Source: Spirosoma validum
GTDB lineage: Bacteria > Bacteroidota > Bacteroidia > Cytophagales > Spirosomataceae
NCBI RefSeq assembly: GCF_014699035.1
Contig: NZ_JACXAA010000013.1
Coordinates: 62,001-126,000, forward strand
Length of the DNA: 64,000 nucleotides
Reading direction: 5' to 3'
Shown here: in pieces, positions 51,108 through 60,740 of the stretch
Position numbering within the stretch: position 1 is the first letter of the stretch
Layout: every line of letters begins with the position of its first letter
Program-made: the position numbers and the translations under genes
Notes under the pieces: generated by a model
The model's database searches: none
Seen by the model: only the letters and a program-made list of their open reading frames with translations
What the model was told of the DNA's origin: nothing

Positions 51108-53009
51108 ATGGTAGAATTACCGAATTCGTCTGTTCAATATAACGAAGATAGTATCCGCTCGCTTGATTGGCGAGAACATATTCGCCTGAGGCCGGGGATG
51201 TACATCGGTAAACTGGGTGATGGGTCCGCTGCCGATGATGGTATTTACGTTCTGATTAAGGAAACCATCGATAACTGCATCGATGAACACGTAATGGGTT
51301 TCGGTAAGACGATCGATGTGCGCGTGACCGATCATCGGGTTGAGGTACGTGATTATGGTCGGGGCATTCCGCTCGGAAAAGTTGCTGAAGTGGTTTCCAA
51401 AATTAATACTGGCGGTAAATATGATTCAGGGGCTTTCCAGAAGTCAGTTGGTCTGAATGGAGTCGGAACAAAAGCAGTCAACGCGCTTTCTACCTATTTT
51501 CGGGTTCAGTCGTTCCGCGATGGTCGTACTGTCTGGGCTGAGTTTGAGCGGGGAATCCTTTTACATCAGGGTGAAGACGTTACCAGCGAACGAAACGGTA
51601 CGTTAATCTGCTTTGAGCCCGATGATACAATCTTCAAGCATTTTCATTTTATTCCGCAGTTTCTGGAAAACATGATCTGGAATTACTGCTATCTGAATGC
51701 GGGGCTTACGCTTGCCTTTAACAAGCAAAAATATATTTCGCAGAACGGGTTGCTCGACCTGCTTCGCGATAAAACTAAAAAAGACGAAGACTCGCTACGT
51801 TACCCAATCATCCATTTAAAAGGAAATGACCTCGAAATTGCCCTAACGCACGGCAATCAGTACGGCGAAGAATACTATTCGTTCGTCAATGGGCAGTATA
51901 CGACGCAGGGAGGAACGCATCTGGCCGCACTACGTGAAGCCATCGTAAAAACGGTACGCGAACATTTTGGCAAAGATTATGATCCGGCCGACATTCGTGG
52001 ATCAATCATTGCCGCGGTTAGCATTCGGGTGCAGGAACCCGTATTTGAATCCCAGACAAAAACGAAACTTGGATCGCTTAACATGGCTCCTGACACTGAT
52101 AGCCAGACGGTCCGATCCTTTGTGCTCGATTTTGTAAAAGAGCGTTTGGATAATTTTCTGCACATGAATCCCACCGTTAAAGATGCCCTTAAAAAGCGTA
52201 TCGAACAATCGGAGCGGGAACGTAAAGAGTTGGCGGGTATTAAAAAGCTGGCCAATGATCGGGCTAAAAAAGCAAGTCTGCATAACAAAAAACTGCGCGA
52301 CTGCCGAAATCACCTGCCCGATCTGAAAGCGGAAGACCGCTATCAGTCTACGTTATTTATTACGGAAGGGGATTCGGCCAGTGGGTCGATTACTAAATCA
52401 CGTAATGTCCAGTCTCAGGCGGTATTTAGTCTGCGTGGAAAGCCGCTCAACTGCTTTGGGCTAACCAAAAAGGTGGTTTATGAAAACGAAGAGTTCAATT
52501 TACTGCAGCACGCATTAGATATTGAAGATGGGTTAGACGGGCTTCGTTATAATCGAATTGTAATTGCTACCGACGCTGACGTCGATGGAATGCACATCCG
52601 GTTGTTGATGTTGACGTTCTTTCTACAGTTTTTTCCGGATTTAGTACGTAATGGTCATCTGTACATTCTGGAAACGCCTTTGTTTCGGGTACGTAACCCT
52701 AAAAACCATAAGGAAACAACGTATTGCTACTCAGATGAGGAAAAGCAAAAGGCAATTGACAAACTGACAAAGGGTGGAAAAAAGGTTGAAATCACTCGTT
52801 TTAAAGGTTTAGGTGAAATATCTCCAGATGAGTTTGGGCTATTTATTGGCGAGAACATGCGGTTAGAGCCTGTTATTATGGAGAAAGAAACCTCTGTTGC
52901 TAAACTGCTTAGCTATTACATGGGCAAAAACACACCTGACAGACAGCGATTTATTATTGATAATCTGCGTATCGAAAAAGACATCGAAGAAGCCGTGCTG
53001 GTCAACTAA
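51108..53009 (+). CDS. parE: DNA topoisomerase IV subunit B
   Basis: 633 aa. The GHKL ATPase domain starts with LDWREHIRLRPGMYIG and contains IKETIDNCIDEHVMGFG and VEVRDYGRGIPLGK. The central domain has GGTHLAALREAI. The TOPRIM region includes LFITEGDSASGSI, then RGKPLNCFG and ATDADVDGMHIRLLML. The sequence ends FIIDNLRIEKDIEEAVLVN. Subunit B makes the ATP-dependent part of the type II topoisomerase that decatenates chromosomes. ParE fits better than GyrB because the protein is shorter than the usual Bacteroidota GyrB. No parC follows, so it is probably elsewhere. Confidence 0.85.
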   Translation: MVELPNSSVQYNEDSIRSLDWREHIRLRPGMYIGKLGDGSAADDGIYVLIKETIDNCIDEHVMGFGKTIDVRVTDHRVEVRDYGRGIPLGKVAEVVSKINTGGKYDSGAFQKSVGLNGVGTKAVNALSTYFRVQSFRDGRTVWAEFERGILLHQGEDVTSERNGTLICFEPDDTIFKHFHFIPQFLENMIWNYCYLNAGLTLAFNKQKYISQNGLLDLLRDKTKKDEDSLRYPIIHLKGNDLEIALTHGNQYGEEYYSFVNGQYTTQGGTHLAALREAIVKTVREHFGKDYDPADIRGSIIAAVSIRVQEPVFESQTKTKLGSLNMAPDTDSQTVRSFVLDFVKERLDNFLHMNPTVKDALKKRIEQSERERKELAGIKKLANDRAKKASLHNKKLRDCRNHLPDLKAEDRYQSTLFITEGDSASGSITKSRNVQSQAVFSLRGKPLNCFGLTKKVVYENEEFNLLQHALDIEDGLDGLRYNRIVIATDADVDGMHIRLLMLTFFLQFFPDLVRNGHLYILETPLFRVRNPKNHKETTYCYSDEEKQKAIDKLTKGGKKVEITRFKGLGEISPDEFGLFIGENMRLEPVIMEKETSVAKLLSYYMGKNTPDRQRFIIDNLRIEKDIEEAVLVN

Positions 53010-53337
53010 AAAGAACAATAGTATAGAATGAATAGTCAAAACATCCACTATACGTAGTGGATGTTTTTTTATGCAAGAAAATCGGATCAGGTGATAAAGG
53101 TGTAGCTGTTTAGCTTGTTGTTACGGCCGGTGAAAGATTAATGCCAACACAGAATATTAGCAGATTTGTTACAAAATACTTTTATATCTATACTTAATTA
53201 TGGGTAATAGTATTAAATCAATATTTTGTATTTATAATAGGTAAATGTTAAAAATTTTATACTGTTATTAATCTCCTTTTAATAATTTTGATGTCTCGAT
53301 TGAGAAAACATCCAAAACACTTTATCACCAATACTTC
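53010..53337 (+). other. AT-rich intergenic region before susC
   Basis: Contains the parE terminator at 53038-53070 and then about 260 bp of AT-rich sequence, presumably the promoter region of the susC-susD operon. I do not see a clear TAnnTTTG element with a matching -33 box. Confidence 0.5.
53038..53070 (+). terminator. parE rho-independent terminator
   Basis: AAACATCCACTA and TAGTGGATGTTT arms, loop TACG, then a T run. 29 bp after the stop codon. Confidence 0.85.
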
Positions 53338-56300
53338 ATGAGTAAACTTTTATTTGGCAGTTGGCTACTGACTGCTCTTTTCTGTTTGCCAGCGTTAGCA
53401 CAGGATGTGGCTATAAGCGGCCGTATTACGTCATCAGAAGATGGATCGGCATTACCTGGTGTGAGTGTACAGCTCAAAGGAACAACGCGGGGTACAACGA
53501 GCGATGCCGACGGAAATTACCGGTTAAGTGCACCAACTGGCGGTCGACTGGTATTCAGTTTTATTGGATTTGCTTCGCAGGAAGTTGCGATAGGAAATCA
53601 ATCGACTATTGCGATTCGCCTTGCACCTGATGCGTCTAATCTGGATGAAGTAATCGTTACTACGTTCGGTACGGCCAAGCGGGCATCATTTACCGGTTCG
53701 GCTGGTACAATCTCTGCCGACCAACTAAAACGTCCCGTGAATAATCTTGCCCAAGCTCTTTCGGGAGCCGTGTCGGGTGTGCAGACGACGGCGGGTAATG
53801 GACAGCCCGGTACAGCGCCGGATATCCGGATTCGGGGTTTTGGGTCAATTTCGTCGGGCAACGACCCCCTATATGTGGTGGATGGAATTCCCTATTCGGG
53901 TAATATTGCTAACATTAGCCCGAATGATATTGAAAGTATTTCAGTTTTGAAAGATGCTGCGTCAACAGCGTTGTATGGTGCCCGCGCTGCCAATGGGGTA
54001 GTAGTGGTAACGACAAAGAAAGGTCAGAAAGATCGGAGTACGATTAATGTACGCTATACAAAAGGCTTCAGCACACGAGGCTTACCCGAATACGAACGGG
54101 TAGGCGTATCGGATTACTATCCACTGATGTGGGAAATGTATCGGAACAATGTAGCTTACCGAGCGACAAATCCTTTGCCGTTGGCTACAGCCAATGCTGA
54201 TGCAACCAGGCTATTAGTTAGCCTAGTTGGATACAACGTATATAACGTACCGGACAATCAACTGGTCGATACAAACGGTCAGCTAAACCCCAATGCCAGT
54301 CTCAAGTTTTCGCCGGATGACCTGAACTGGGAGAAGCCAATCATGCGGCAGGGAAATCGGGATGAATTAAACGTGAGCTTTGCGGGTGGACAGAATAAGT
54401 CAGATTATTTCCTGTCGCTATCGTATCTGAATGATAAAGGCTATCTGCTACGCTCAGATTACGAACGTATTACCGGTCGACTTAACGTTAATTCGCAGAT
54501 GAAGCCCTGGCTGCGAATAGGAGCGAACCTGTCGACAACGCTCTCGAAATCGAATCAGGCCGATGCGGGTGGAACGGCAGGTAGTACGGCATTCGTGAAT
54601 CCATTCTACTTCTCTCGGAACATAGGCCCGATCTATCCGGTTTATGCTTACGATCCGGCAAACCCGGGCCAATTTCTGACCTTACCCAATGGAGAAAGAC
54701 GGTGGGATTATGGTAACCTGACTGCTTTAGGATTACCGGCAAGACCTGCGTTTGGCGGTCGCCACTCGGTTGCCGAGACGGTTCTGAACCAGAATAATTA
54801 CCGCCGTAATATACTCAGCGCACGCGGCTATGCAGAGGTTTCATTTCTGAAGGATTTTAAATTTACGACGAACATTGGTACTGATATCACCAATTATAAC
54901 GTCTACAGCTTCGGAAATCCTGAAGTGGGCGACGGAGCCCCGGCTGGTCGTGCGACGCATGAATTCCAAAACATTACCAGCTATAACCTCAATCAACTGC
55001 TGAACTACAACAAGTCGTTTGGAAAGAACAATTTTGATGTGTTGCTGGGACATGAAAACTTCCAGGTTGGTGATAACAACTTAGAGGGTTCTCGATCACA
55101 GCAAATTGTAGACGGTAATTACCAACTGGTTAACTTCACAACGACGACTAACTTAGCTTCAGTTGCCTTCATGCGACGGGTAGAAGGTTATTTCGCCCGG
55201 ATCAATTACGACTACGACCAGAAATATTTTCTGTCGGCCTCGGCTCGGCGCGATGGTTCTAGCAAATTCTACCAGGATTCACGTTGGGGAACATTCTATT
55301 CAGTGAGTGGTGCCTGGCGTTTAGATCAGGAGAACTTCCTTCGGTCGATTCCTGCCATCAACGCCATGAAGTTACGGGCATCGTATGGGCAGACTGGTAA
55401 TGATGGAGGAGGCAATACGGGTCAAAACGCGCTGGACAATACAATTAGTTATTATGCCTGGCAGCCTTTATACGGTTTAGGGTCCTGGAACAATGCAACG
55501 GAAGCAGGTATTCTGCAAACGAGTCTGGGGAACAGAAATCTGGAATGGGAATCGAGCAACGCATTCGACGTAGCACTTGAGTTTAGCCTGTTTAAGGGTC
55601 GGGTTTCCGGTACGGTCGAGTATTTTGATCGTCAGTCCTCTAATTTGATTTTCGCCGTACCATTGCCGTTGTCGGATGGTATAGCGACCGTTACCCGCAA
55701 CATAGGAACAATGTACAACCGGGGCGTTGAGATCGAGTTGGGTATCGAGCCGATCCGTACGAAAAACTTTACCTGGCGTCTTGATCTGAATGCGACCAAG
55801 ATCAAGAACCGGATCACGAAAATGCCGGATGAGAATCCCGAAATTATTGACGGAACCAAAAAACTCGCTGTAGGTCAATCACTTTATGATTACTGGTTGC
55901 GAGAATATAAAGGAGTCAATCCCGCGAATGGTGAAGCTCTGTACCGGGCGGCCAGTTACGTAGCGTCCAATTCCATCATTACAGAGAACGGGAGTACACG
56001 AGATACCCTTACGAACAACGTGAATAATGCTCGCTATCATTACAATGGCTCGTCGATTCCGGCGCTGACTGGCGGTTTTACCAATACATTCCGGTATAAA
56101 GGTCTTTCGCTTTCTGCCTTGTTTGTTTACCAGTTGGGAGGCAAAACGTATGACGCGGCTTACGCAGCCATCATGAGTGCGGGCGGTTATGGTAACGCTA
56201 AGCACGTCGATATCCTGAAGCGGTGGCGGAACCCTGGTGATATAACCGATGTACCGCGGATGGATGCTGGTCGGACCACAGATTTTGATGCGCAGTCGGA

Positions 56301-56541
56301 CCGTTGGCTTACGGACGCCAGCTATTTGAATCTTCGTTCAGTAACACTGTCTTATTCGTTGCCAAATACGCTGTCTCGTAAATTATTCCTGGAGAATGCG
56401 CAGGTGTATGTAAGTGGCGAAAACTTACTGATCCTTTCTCGCCGGCAGGGAATGAATGTTCAGCAGCAATTCAATGGTGTAACCGGTAACGCCTTTAGTC
56501 CGGCTAAGAGCCTGGTATTGGGTGTTTCCTTCTCACTTTAA
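53338..56541 (+). CDS. SusC-family TonB-linked outer-membrane protein
   Basis: 1067 aa. Signal peptide to about residue 22 (LPALAQ), then a CarboxypepD-regulatory-like domain (ISGRITSSEDGSALPGVSVQ to VIVTTFGTAK). The plug domain runs about 120-230 with SISSGNDPLYVVDGIPY and ASTALYGARAANGVVVV. The remainder is the 22-stranded barrel ending in YVSGENLLILSRRQGMN and SLVLGVSFSL. SusC proteins import glycans or peptides with the SusD lipoprotein and TonB energy. Here only the pair is present, without glycoside hydrolases nearby, so the substrate is undefined. SusD follows 14 bp downstream. Confidence 0.92.
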   Translation: MSKLLFGSWLLTALFCLPALAQDVAISGRITSSEDGSALPGVSVQLKGTTRGTTSDADGNYRLSAPTGGRLVFSFIGFASQEVAIGNQSTIAIRLAPDASNLDEVIVTTFGTAKRASFTGSAGTISADQLKRPVNNLAQALSGAVSGVQTTAGNGQPGTAPDIRIRGFGSISSGNDPLYVVDGIPYSGNIANISPNDIESISVLKDAASTALYGARAANGVVVVTTKKGQKDRSTINVRYTKGFSTRGLPEYERVGVSDYYPLMWEMYRNNVAYRATNPLPLATANADATRLLVSLVGYNVYNVPDNQLVDTNGQLNPNASLKFSPDDLNWEKPIMRQGNRDELNVSFAGGQNKSDYFLSLSYLNDKGYLLRSDYERITGRLNVNSQMKPWLRIGANLSTTLSKSNQADAGGTAGSTAFVNPFYFSRNIGPIYPVYAYDPANPGQFLTLPNGERRWDYGNLTALGLPARPAFGGRHSVAETVLNQNNYRRNILSARGYAEVSFLKDFKFTTNIGTDITNYNVYSFGNPEVGDGAPAGRATHEFQNITSYNLNQLLNYNKSFGKNNFDVLLGHENFQVGDNNLEGSRSQQIVDGNYQLVNFTTTTNLASVAFMRRVEGYFARINYDYDQKYFLSASARRDGSSKFYQDSRWGTFYSVSGAWRLDQENFLRSIPAINAMKLRASYGQTGNDGGGNTGQNALDNTISYYAWQPLYGLGSWNNATEAGILQTSLGNRNLEWESSNAFDVALEFSLFKGRVSGTVEYFDRQSSNLIFAVPLPLSDGIATVTRNIGTMYNRGVEIELGIEPIRTKNFTWRLDLNATKIKNRITKMPDENPEIIDGTKKLAVGQSLYDYWLREYKGVNPANGEALYRAASYVASNSIITENGSTRDTLTNNVNNARYHYNGSSIPALTGGFTNTFRYKGLSLSALFVYQLGGKTYDAAYAAIMSAGGYGNAKHVDILKRWRNPGDITDVPRMDAGRTTDFDAQSDRWLTDASYLNLRSVTLSYSLPNTLSRKLFLENAQVYVSGENLLILSRRQGMNVQQQFNGVTGNAFSPAKSLVLGVSFSL

Positions 56542-56555
56542 GCTTCAGACAACTC

Positions 56556-58034
56556 ATGAAAAAAAGATATTTGACGCTTGTAATGGCCTTAGGTCTACTA
56601 GCTACAGCGTGTGAAAAACAATATTTAGAACTGTCGCCTACGGGTAATATCGATGCTGGAGCCGCCTATGCTACCACAAAGAATGCAGCAGCAGCCATCA
56701 ATGGCATATACCGGGCAATGATTGTGCGATATCTGGATTCGCAGGGTCATTTTGGCCATCCAGCCATGATGATTATTCTGGATGTACTGGGTGAAGACGT
56801 AGTAATTGCAAACACAGCGAACACCTGGCATTTACCGGAGACACGCTGGCAGGCACACCGCTCGGAAACATCTGTAGGTGATGAGCTTCCGTACCGGTTA
56901 TATTACCGCGTTATTGGAAATGCGAATCTTGCTATCGCCAATATCGACAATGCCGCTGGCACACAGGCCGAACGGAACCAGGTAAAGGGCGAAGCGCTGG
57001 GGCTACGGGCTTTTTCGTATTTCAACCTGGTACAGCTTTTTGGTAAACGGTATAATACCGCGACCAAACCAAATGCGCAACTCGGTGTGCCGCTGGTATT
57101 GACGCCGACCACCGAAGGCTTACCCCGGGCAACCGTCGAAGAAGTTTACACGCAGATCAATAAAGATCTGGCGGATGCTGCTACCCTACTTACATCAAGC
57201 CGTAGCTTTAAGTCGCACATCAATCTTGACGTAATAAAAGGCTTTCAGGCGCGGGTAGCCCTGACTCAGCAAAACTGGGCTGATGCAGCCAAGTTTGCGG
57301 CAGAAGCACGCAAAAGTTATACGGCAATGAGTGTAGCACAGTATCAGGAAGGCTTTTCGGATATAAGCAACCCTGAATGGATGTGGGGCTTCGATCACCT
57401 GGAAGACCAGTCAGAGTATTTTGGGGCGTTCCACTCGTATATCTCCAGCAATTTCAATTCAACGAATATTCGGGTAGATCCAAAAGTCATTAACAGCGTA
57501 TTGTACGATCAGATTCCCGCGACGGATGTACGCTCGAAAATGTGGGTTAAGGCACCCACCGCGGCCAACTCTGTCGTACCAACGGGTGGTGTGCGGGTTG
57601 CTTATATGACTCAGAAATTCCGCCTGCCAGGAACGCCGTCAACCAGTACAATGGGGGACGTTCCTTATATGCGCGTTGCTGAAATGTATTTGATCGAAGC
57701 CGAAGCGCAGGCGCGTCAGGGAAACACAGCCGCAGCTGCCAGCGTGTTGTTTGATCTGGTGAGCAAGCGCGATCCTTCGTATAAGCTGTCGACTAAAACG
57801 GGTACGTCCCTGATTGATGAAATTTTGTTCAACCGACGTATTGAACTTTGGGGTGAAGGCTTCCGGTTTACGGATCTAAAACGGATGAACTTGCCGCTCA
57901 ATCGAACTGGGGCTAATTTGAGTTCGGCTGTAGTTGTGCTTTTTGAAGTTCCGGCTGGTGACAATCAGTGGGAGTTCCTGATTCCACGGCGGGAAATAAA
58001 CGCTAACAAAGCGATTGTACAGAATCCGCTGTAA
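56556..58034 (+). CDS. SusD/RagB-family nutrient-binding lipoprotein
   Basis: 492 aa. Lipoprotein signal with lipobox LLATAC (Cys19). SusD_RagB features: GNIDAGAAYATTKNAAAAIN, then the helical repeats (LGLRAFSYFNLVQLFG), and the C-terminal RIELWGEGFRFTDLKRMN preceding the end of the domain. It binds the imported substrate and forms the lid of the SusC channel. It is encoded directly after its SusC partner, and a strong terminator-like palindrome follows at 58055, so the operon is probably just these two genes. Confidence 0.92.
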   Translation: MKKRYLTLVMALGLLATACEKQYLELSPTGNIDAGAAYATTKNAAAAINGIYRAMIVRYLDSQGHFGHPAMMIILDVLGEDVVIANTANTWHLPETRWQAHRSETSVGDELPYRLYYRVIGNANLAIANIDNAAGTQAERNQVKGEALGLRAFSYFNLVQLFGKRYNTATKPNAQLGVPLVLTPTTEGLPRATVEEVYTQINKDLADAATLLTSSRSFKSHINLDVIKGFQARVALTQQNWADAAKFAAEARKSYTAMSVAQYQEGFSDISNPEWMWGFDHLEDQSEYFGAFHSYISSNFNSTNIRVDPKVINSVLYDQIPATDVRSKMWVKAPTAANSVVPTGGVRVAYMTQKFRLPGTPSTSTMGDVPYMRVAEMYLIEAEAQARQGNTAAAASVLFDLVSKRDPSYKLSTKTGTSLIDEILFNRRIELWGEGFRFTDLKRMNLPLNRTGANLSSAVVVLFEVPAGDNQWEFLIPRREINANKAIVQNPL

Positions 58035-58054
58035 AAACTTCTCTTTTCGTTGAT

Positions 58055-58092
58055 CGAACAAGCCCGACTGAACGTTCAGTCGGGCTTGTTCG
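58055..58092 (+). terminator. susD terminator
   Basis: A perfect 38-nt palindrome (CGAACAAGCCCGACTGAA and its complement with almost no loop) followed by TATTTTG, 20 bp after the stop codon. Confidence 0.7.
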
Positions 58093-58169
58093 TATTTTGG
58101 GGGAAGGCTTATCGGTTGGTTATTAATCCTGTTAAGTGATTACACACGCTTGCTTTTCATGGATTAAAG

Positions 58170-58200
58170 TTTGCAGTAGGCGGCAGGTAATGTACTTTTG
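58170..58200 (+). promoter_or_regulatory. Promoter of pheA, Bacteroidota consensus
   Basis: TTTG at 58170-58173, exactly 19 bp, then TACTTTTG at 58193-58200. Both fit the Bacteroidota -33 (TTTG) and -7 (TAnnTTTG) elements. The start codon at 58229 lies 28 bp downstream. Confidence 0.75.
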
Positions 58201-58228
58201 TACACTACGTAGCGTATCCCTTTCCATA

Positions 58229-59302
58229 ATGACTTTAGAATCCCTCCGTAACAATATTGACGCTCTTGACGATCAATTGCTGACTTTGCTGAATCAGCGA
58301 ATGGAATTGGTCCGTCAGGTGGGTGAACTCAAACGCTCGAGCAACACGGTTATTTACCGACCCGAACGCGAAAAGCAAATTTTGGACCGACTGAATGAGC
58401 AAAATAATGGTTTGCTGAACCGACCAGCCATTGAGGCCATTTTCCTGGAGATTTTTGCCGTCTCCCGGAATCTCGAACTACCTGAACGGGTCGCTTATCT
58501 GGGACCGGAAGGAAGTTTTACACATCAGGCTGCTGAAAGCCGATTCGGGGCCATGAGTGCGTATATGGCCTTACCAACCATCCGATCGGTATTCGAAAGC
58601 GTTGAAACGGGCCGGGTTCGGTTTGGAGTGGTACCGATTGAGAACAACCAGGAGGGTGTTGTGAACGAAGCGATTGATCTGTTGCTCGAAAAAGACCTGC
58701 GTATTGCGGCTGAAGCCCAGATTCCCGTACATTTCACCTTCGCAACAAAGGCTGAGAACTTAGCTGACATCACACACATTTACTCGAAGGATATTGCCTT
58801 TCGGCAGTGTAGTAAATTCCTGAACGATACGTTCGACGGATTAAAAGCCGAATTAGTACCGGTTGAATCGACGTCAAAAGCAGCTAAGCTGGCAGCCCAG
58901 CAGACTCATGCAGCCGCTTTGTGTTCGCATATTGCTGCGAAGTTGTTCGACGTACCCGTACTTTTCGACAATATTGAGGACAGCGACCTGAACCGTACTC
59001 GCTTTCTGATTCTGGCTAAAGATTTTGTCAATCAACCAAGTGGCCACGATAAAACGACCCTAATTGCGCGTTTGCCGAACACGGAATCGCCGGGGGTACT
59101 GGCCGAATTTTTACAGGAGTTTAATGCCCGAAACATTAACCTGACCAAGATTGAAAGTCGTCCGCTACGAGACGGTGCTACGTTTCGCTATTGGTTTCTG
59201 CTCGAATGTGAAGGTCATGCCAGCGACCCTGACTTACAGGATATTCTAAACCACCATGCCGCCGAGGTTAAATTACTGGGGAGCTATGTGCGAGGGGCCT
59301 AA
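58229..59302 (+). CDS. pheA: Bifunctional chorismate mutase/prephenate dehydratase
   Basis: 357 aa from the ATG at 58229; an upstream extension to 58136 runs through the promoter. The N-terminal chorismate mutase begins LESLRNNIDALDDQLLTLLN with the arginine in VRQVGELKR and YRPEREKQILDRL. The prephenate dehydratase starts near residue 88 (AYLGPEGSFTHQAA) with VVPIENNQEGVVNEAIDLL and TRFLILAK. The C-terminal ACT domain (about 270-357) has ESRPLRDGATFRYWFLLECE, near the ESRP motif for phenylalanine feedback. It converts chorismate to phenylpyruvate in the cytoplasm. It stands alone with its own promoter. Confidence 0.92.
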   Translation: MTLESLRNNIDALDDQLLTLLNQRMELVRQVGELKRSSNTVIYRPEREKQILDRLNEQNNGLLNRPAIEAIFLEIFAVSRNLELPERVAYLGPEGSFTHQAAESRFGAMSAYMALPTIRSVFESVETGRVRFGVVPIENNQEGVVNEAIDLLLEKDLRIAAEAQIPVHFTFATKAENLADITHIYSKDIAFRQCSKFLNDTFDGLKAELVPVESTSKAAKLAAQQTHAAALCSHIAAKLFDVPVLFDNIEDSDLNRTRFLILAKDFVNQPSGHDKTTLIARLPNTESPGVLAEFLQEFNARNINLTKIESRPLRDGATFRYWFLLECEGHASDPDLQDILNHHAAEVKLLGSYVRGA

Positions 59303-59374
59303 AATGGCTATCCTTCGCAAAAGAATGTTCAGGAAATACGGTAACTTTTTCGATCAGAAATAACTTATATCGGT

Positions 59375-60067
59375 ATGGAAGCTAATGAGAAAACCGATAG
59401 AATTGTCGAGGCCCGAATGAAGCTCAAACGGCGGTTTGAGGAGAAAATGGCTCAGACACCCTCTATGACAGATGAAAAGCCACGTGGTGCTGGTCCGACC
59501 AATCGCCACGGTATGCCAGCCGTTCCTGTTGGGCAAACCGTTACGTCGAAGTGGCCTGTGCTGGACCTGGGTTATCAGCCAAATATCCCGCTCGATAAAT
59601 GGCAGCTCAATATTGACGGTGAGGTAAACAACCCCGTTCGGCTGAAGTGGGAGGATCTGATGGCCCTACCGCAAGTGGATGATACCAGTGATTTCCATTG
59701 TGTTACCACCTGGTCGCGGCTGGATGTTCCGTGGGTAGGTGTCCGGTTTATGGATTTGGCCGCTCTGGTAGATCCGAAAGGGTCTGCTACGCATGTTATG
59801 TGTTACGGATACGACGGCTATTCGACAAACCTCTCGCTTGAAGAGGCACTTAAACCTGATGTGTTGCTCGTTCACACCGCTGATGGGCAACCGTTACCCC
59901 GCGAACACGGTGGCCCACTGCGTATGATTACACCCCAGTTATATGCGTGGAAAGGGTCAAAATGGATCAAACGTATTGAGTTCCTGTCGAAGAACCAGCT
60001 TGGTTTCTGGGAAGAACGCGGATATTCAAACACTGCCTATCCCTGGCGCAACGATCGCTATTCTTAA
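59375..60067 (+). CDS. Sulfite-oxidase-like molybdopterin-dependent oxidoreductase
   Basis: 230 aa, no signal peptide, with a charged N-terminal helix. The molybdopterin-binding core is visible: VLDLGYQPNIPLDKWQLNID, then VKWEDLMALPQVD-like sequence, DFHCVTTWSRLDVPWVGVRF where Cys is the Mo ligand, and the end YAWKGSKWIKRIEFLSKNQ. Relatives of this size act with a separate haem partner or reduce methionine sulfoxides. No transmembrane or haem subunit is encoded next to it. It follows pheA by 72 bp; a strong hairpin terminator follows at 60066. Confidence 0.85.
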   Translation: MEANEKTDRIVEARMKLKRRFEEKMAQTPSMTDEKPRGAGPTNRHGMPAVPVGQTVTSKWPVLDLGYQPNIPLDKWQLNIDGEVNNPVRLKWEDLMALPQVDDTSDFHCVTTWSRLDVPWVGVRFMDLAALVDPKGSATHVMCYGYDGYSTNLSLEEALKPDVLLVHTADGQPLPREHGGPLRMITPQLYAWKGSKWIKRIEFLSKNQLGFWEERGYSNTAYPWRNDRYS

Positions 60068-60121
60068 AAAAGGTGGAGCGGAGAAAAGATCGAATGATTG
60101 TTCTCCGCTCCACCTTTTTTT
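60066..60121. terminator. Bidirectional terminator
   Basis: AAAAAGGTGGAGCGGAGAA and TTCTCCGCTCCACCTTTTT arms with a 17-nt loop, between the convergent ends at 60067 and 60124. Both ends carry A/T runs. Confidence 0.85.
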
Positions 60122-60123
60122 GG

Positions 60124-60696
60124 CTAACTTTCTATAAACCCATAACACAACATGTGGCAGATAGTCATCTGAGCGTCTTCCACACGACCATAGTGTTCAT
60201 CCTGAATCACAATCGATTCGTGGGCAAGATCGGCCAGTTTACCACGCTTACCTCCAACAAGGGCGATCGTTGTTAACCCATTATCGTTCGCCCATTGCAC
60301 TGCTTTCACTACGTTGGGTGAGTTACCGCTAACGCTAAGCGTCAGCACCAGATCGCCGGGACGAGCATAGTTCTGAAGTTGTCGTACATAGACATCCTCA
60401 TAGGCGTAATCATTGCCAAGGGCCGTAATCCACGATACATTTTCGTTTAAAGACATACATCGAAAGCGCTGGCCATCGATGCCTTTTTCCATCTTATCCG
60501 ATGCACTTTTTCCCAGGTCTGTAATGAAATGCGATACGTTGGAAGCACTACCTCCGTTTCCAAAAGCGAATAATTGCCGACCCTCTTCCCCGCATTTTTT
60601 AATAAGAGTAATGAGATGTTCGACCTGGTCAACCGGTATGGCATCGTAAGCCGCTTTTTGTTTGTCAAGGTAGGTTTGAAAATAGGCTTTATTCAT
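60124..60696 (-). CDS. SIS-domain sugar phosphate isomerase (GmhA-like)
   Basis: 190 aa from the ATG at 60696. The open frame extends to 60744 and would overlap the ROK gene by 4 bp, so an upstream start is possible. SIS domain: RQLFAFGNGGSASNVSHFIT with the phosphate-binding loop, GDLVLTLSVSGNSPNVVKAV, then TIALVGGKRGKLADLAHES, and IQDEHYGRVEDAQMTICHML, the GmhA-type end. GmhA-type enzymes isomerise sedoheptulose 7-phosphate for heptose synthesis. Genetically linked to the ROK kinase gene, so both may process the same sugar. Confidence 0.8.
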   Translation of the reverse strand: MNKAYFQTYLDKQKAAYDAIPVDQVEHLITLIKKCGEEGRQLFAFGNGGSASNVSHFITDLGKSASDKMEKGIDGQRFRCMSLNENVSWITALGNDYAYEDVYVRQLQNYARPGDLVLTLSVSGNSPNVVKAVQWANDNGLTTIALVGGKRGKLADLAHESIVIQDEHYGRVEDAQMTICHMLCYGFIES

Positions 60697-60740
60697 GCGG
60701 TATGAATGTATATTATTTAGTTGGTCGCTGGCTACCTGCA

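Noticed and set aside
53338..58034. A complete polysaccharide utilisation locus
   Set aside because: Only susC and susD are present; no glycoside hydrolase, sigma/anti-sigma or sensor gene lies beside them.
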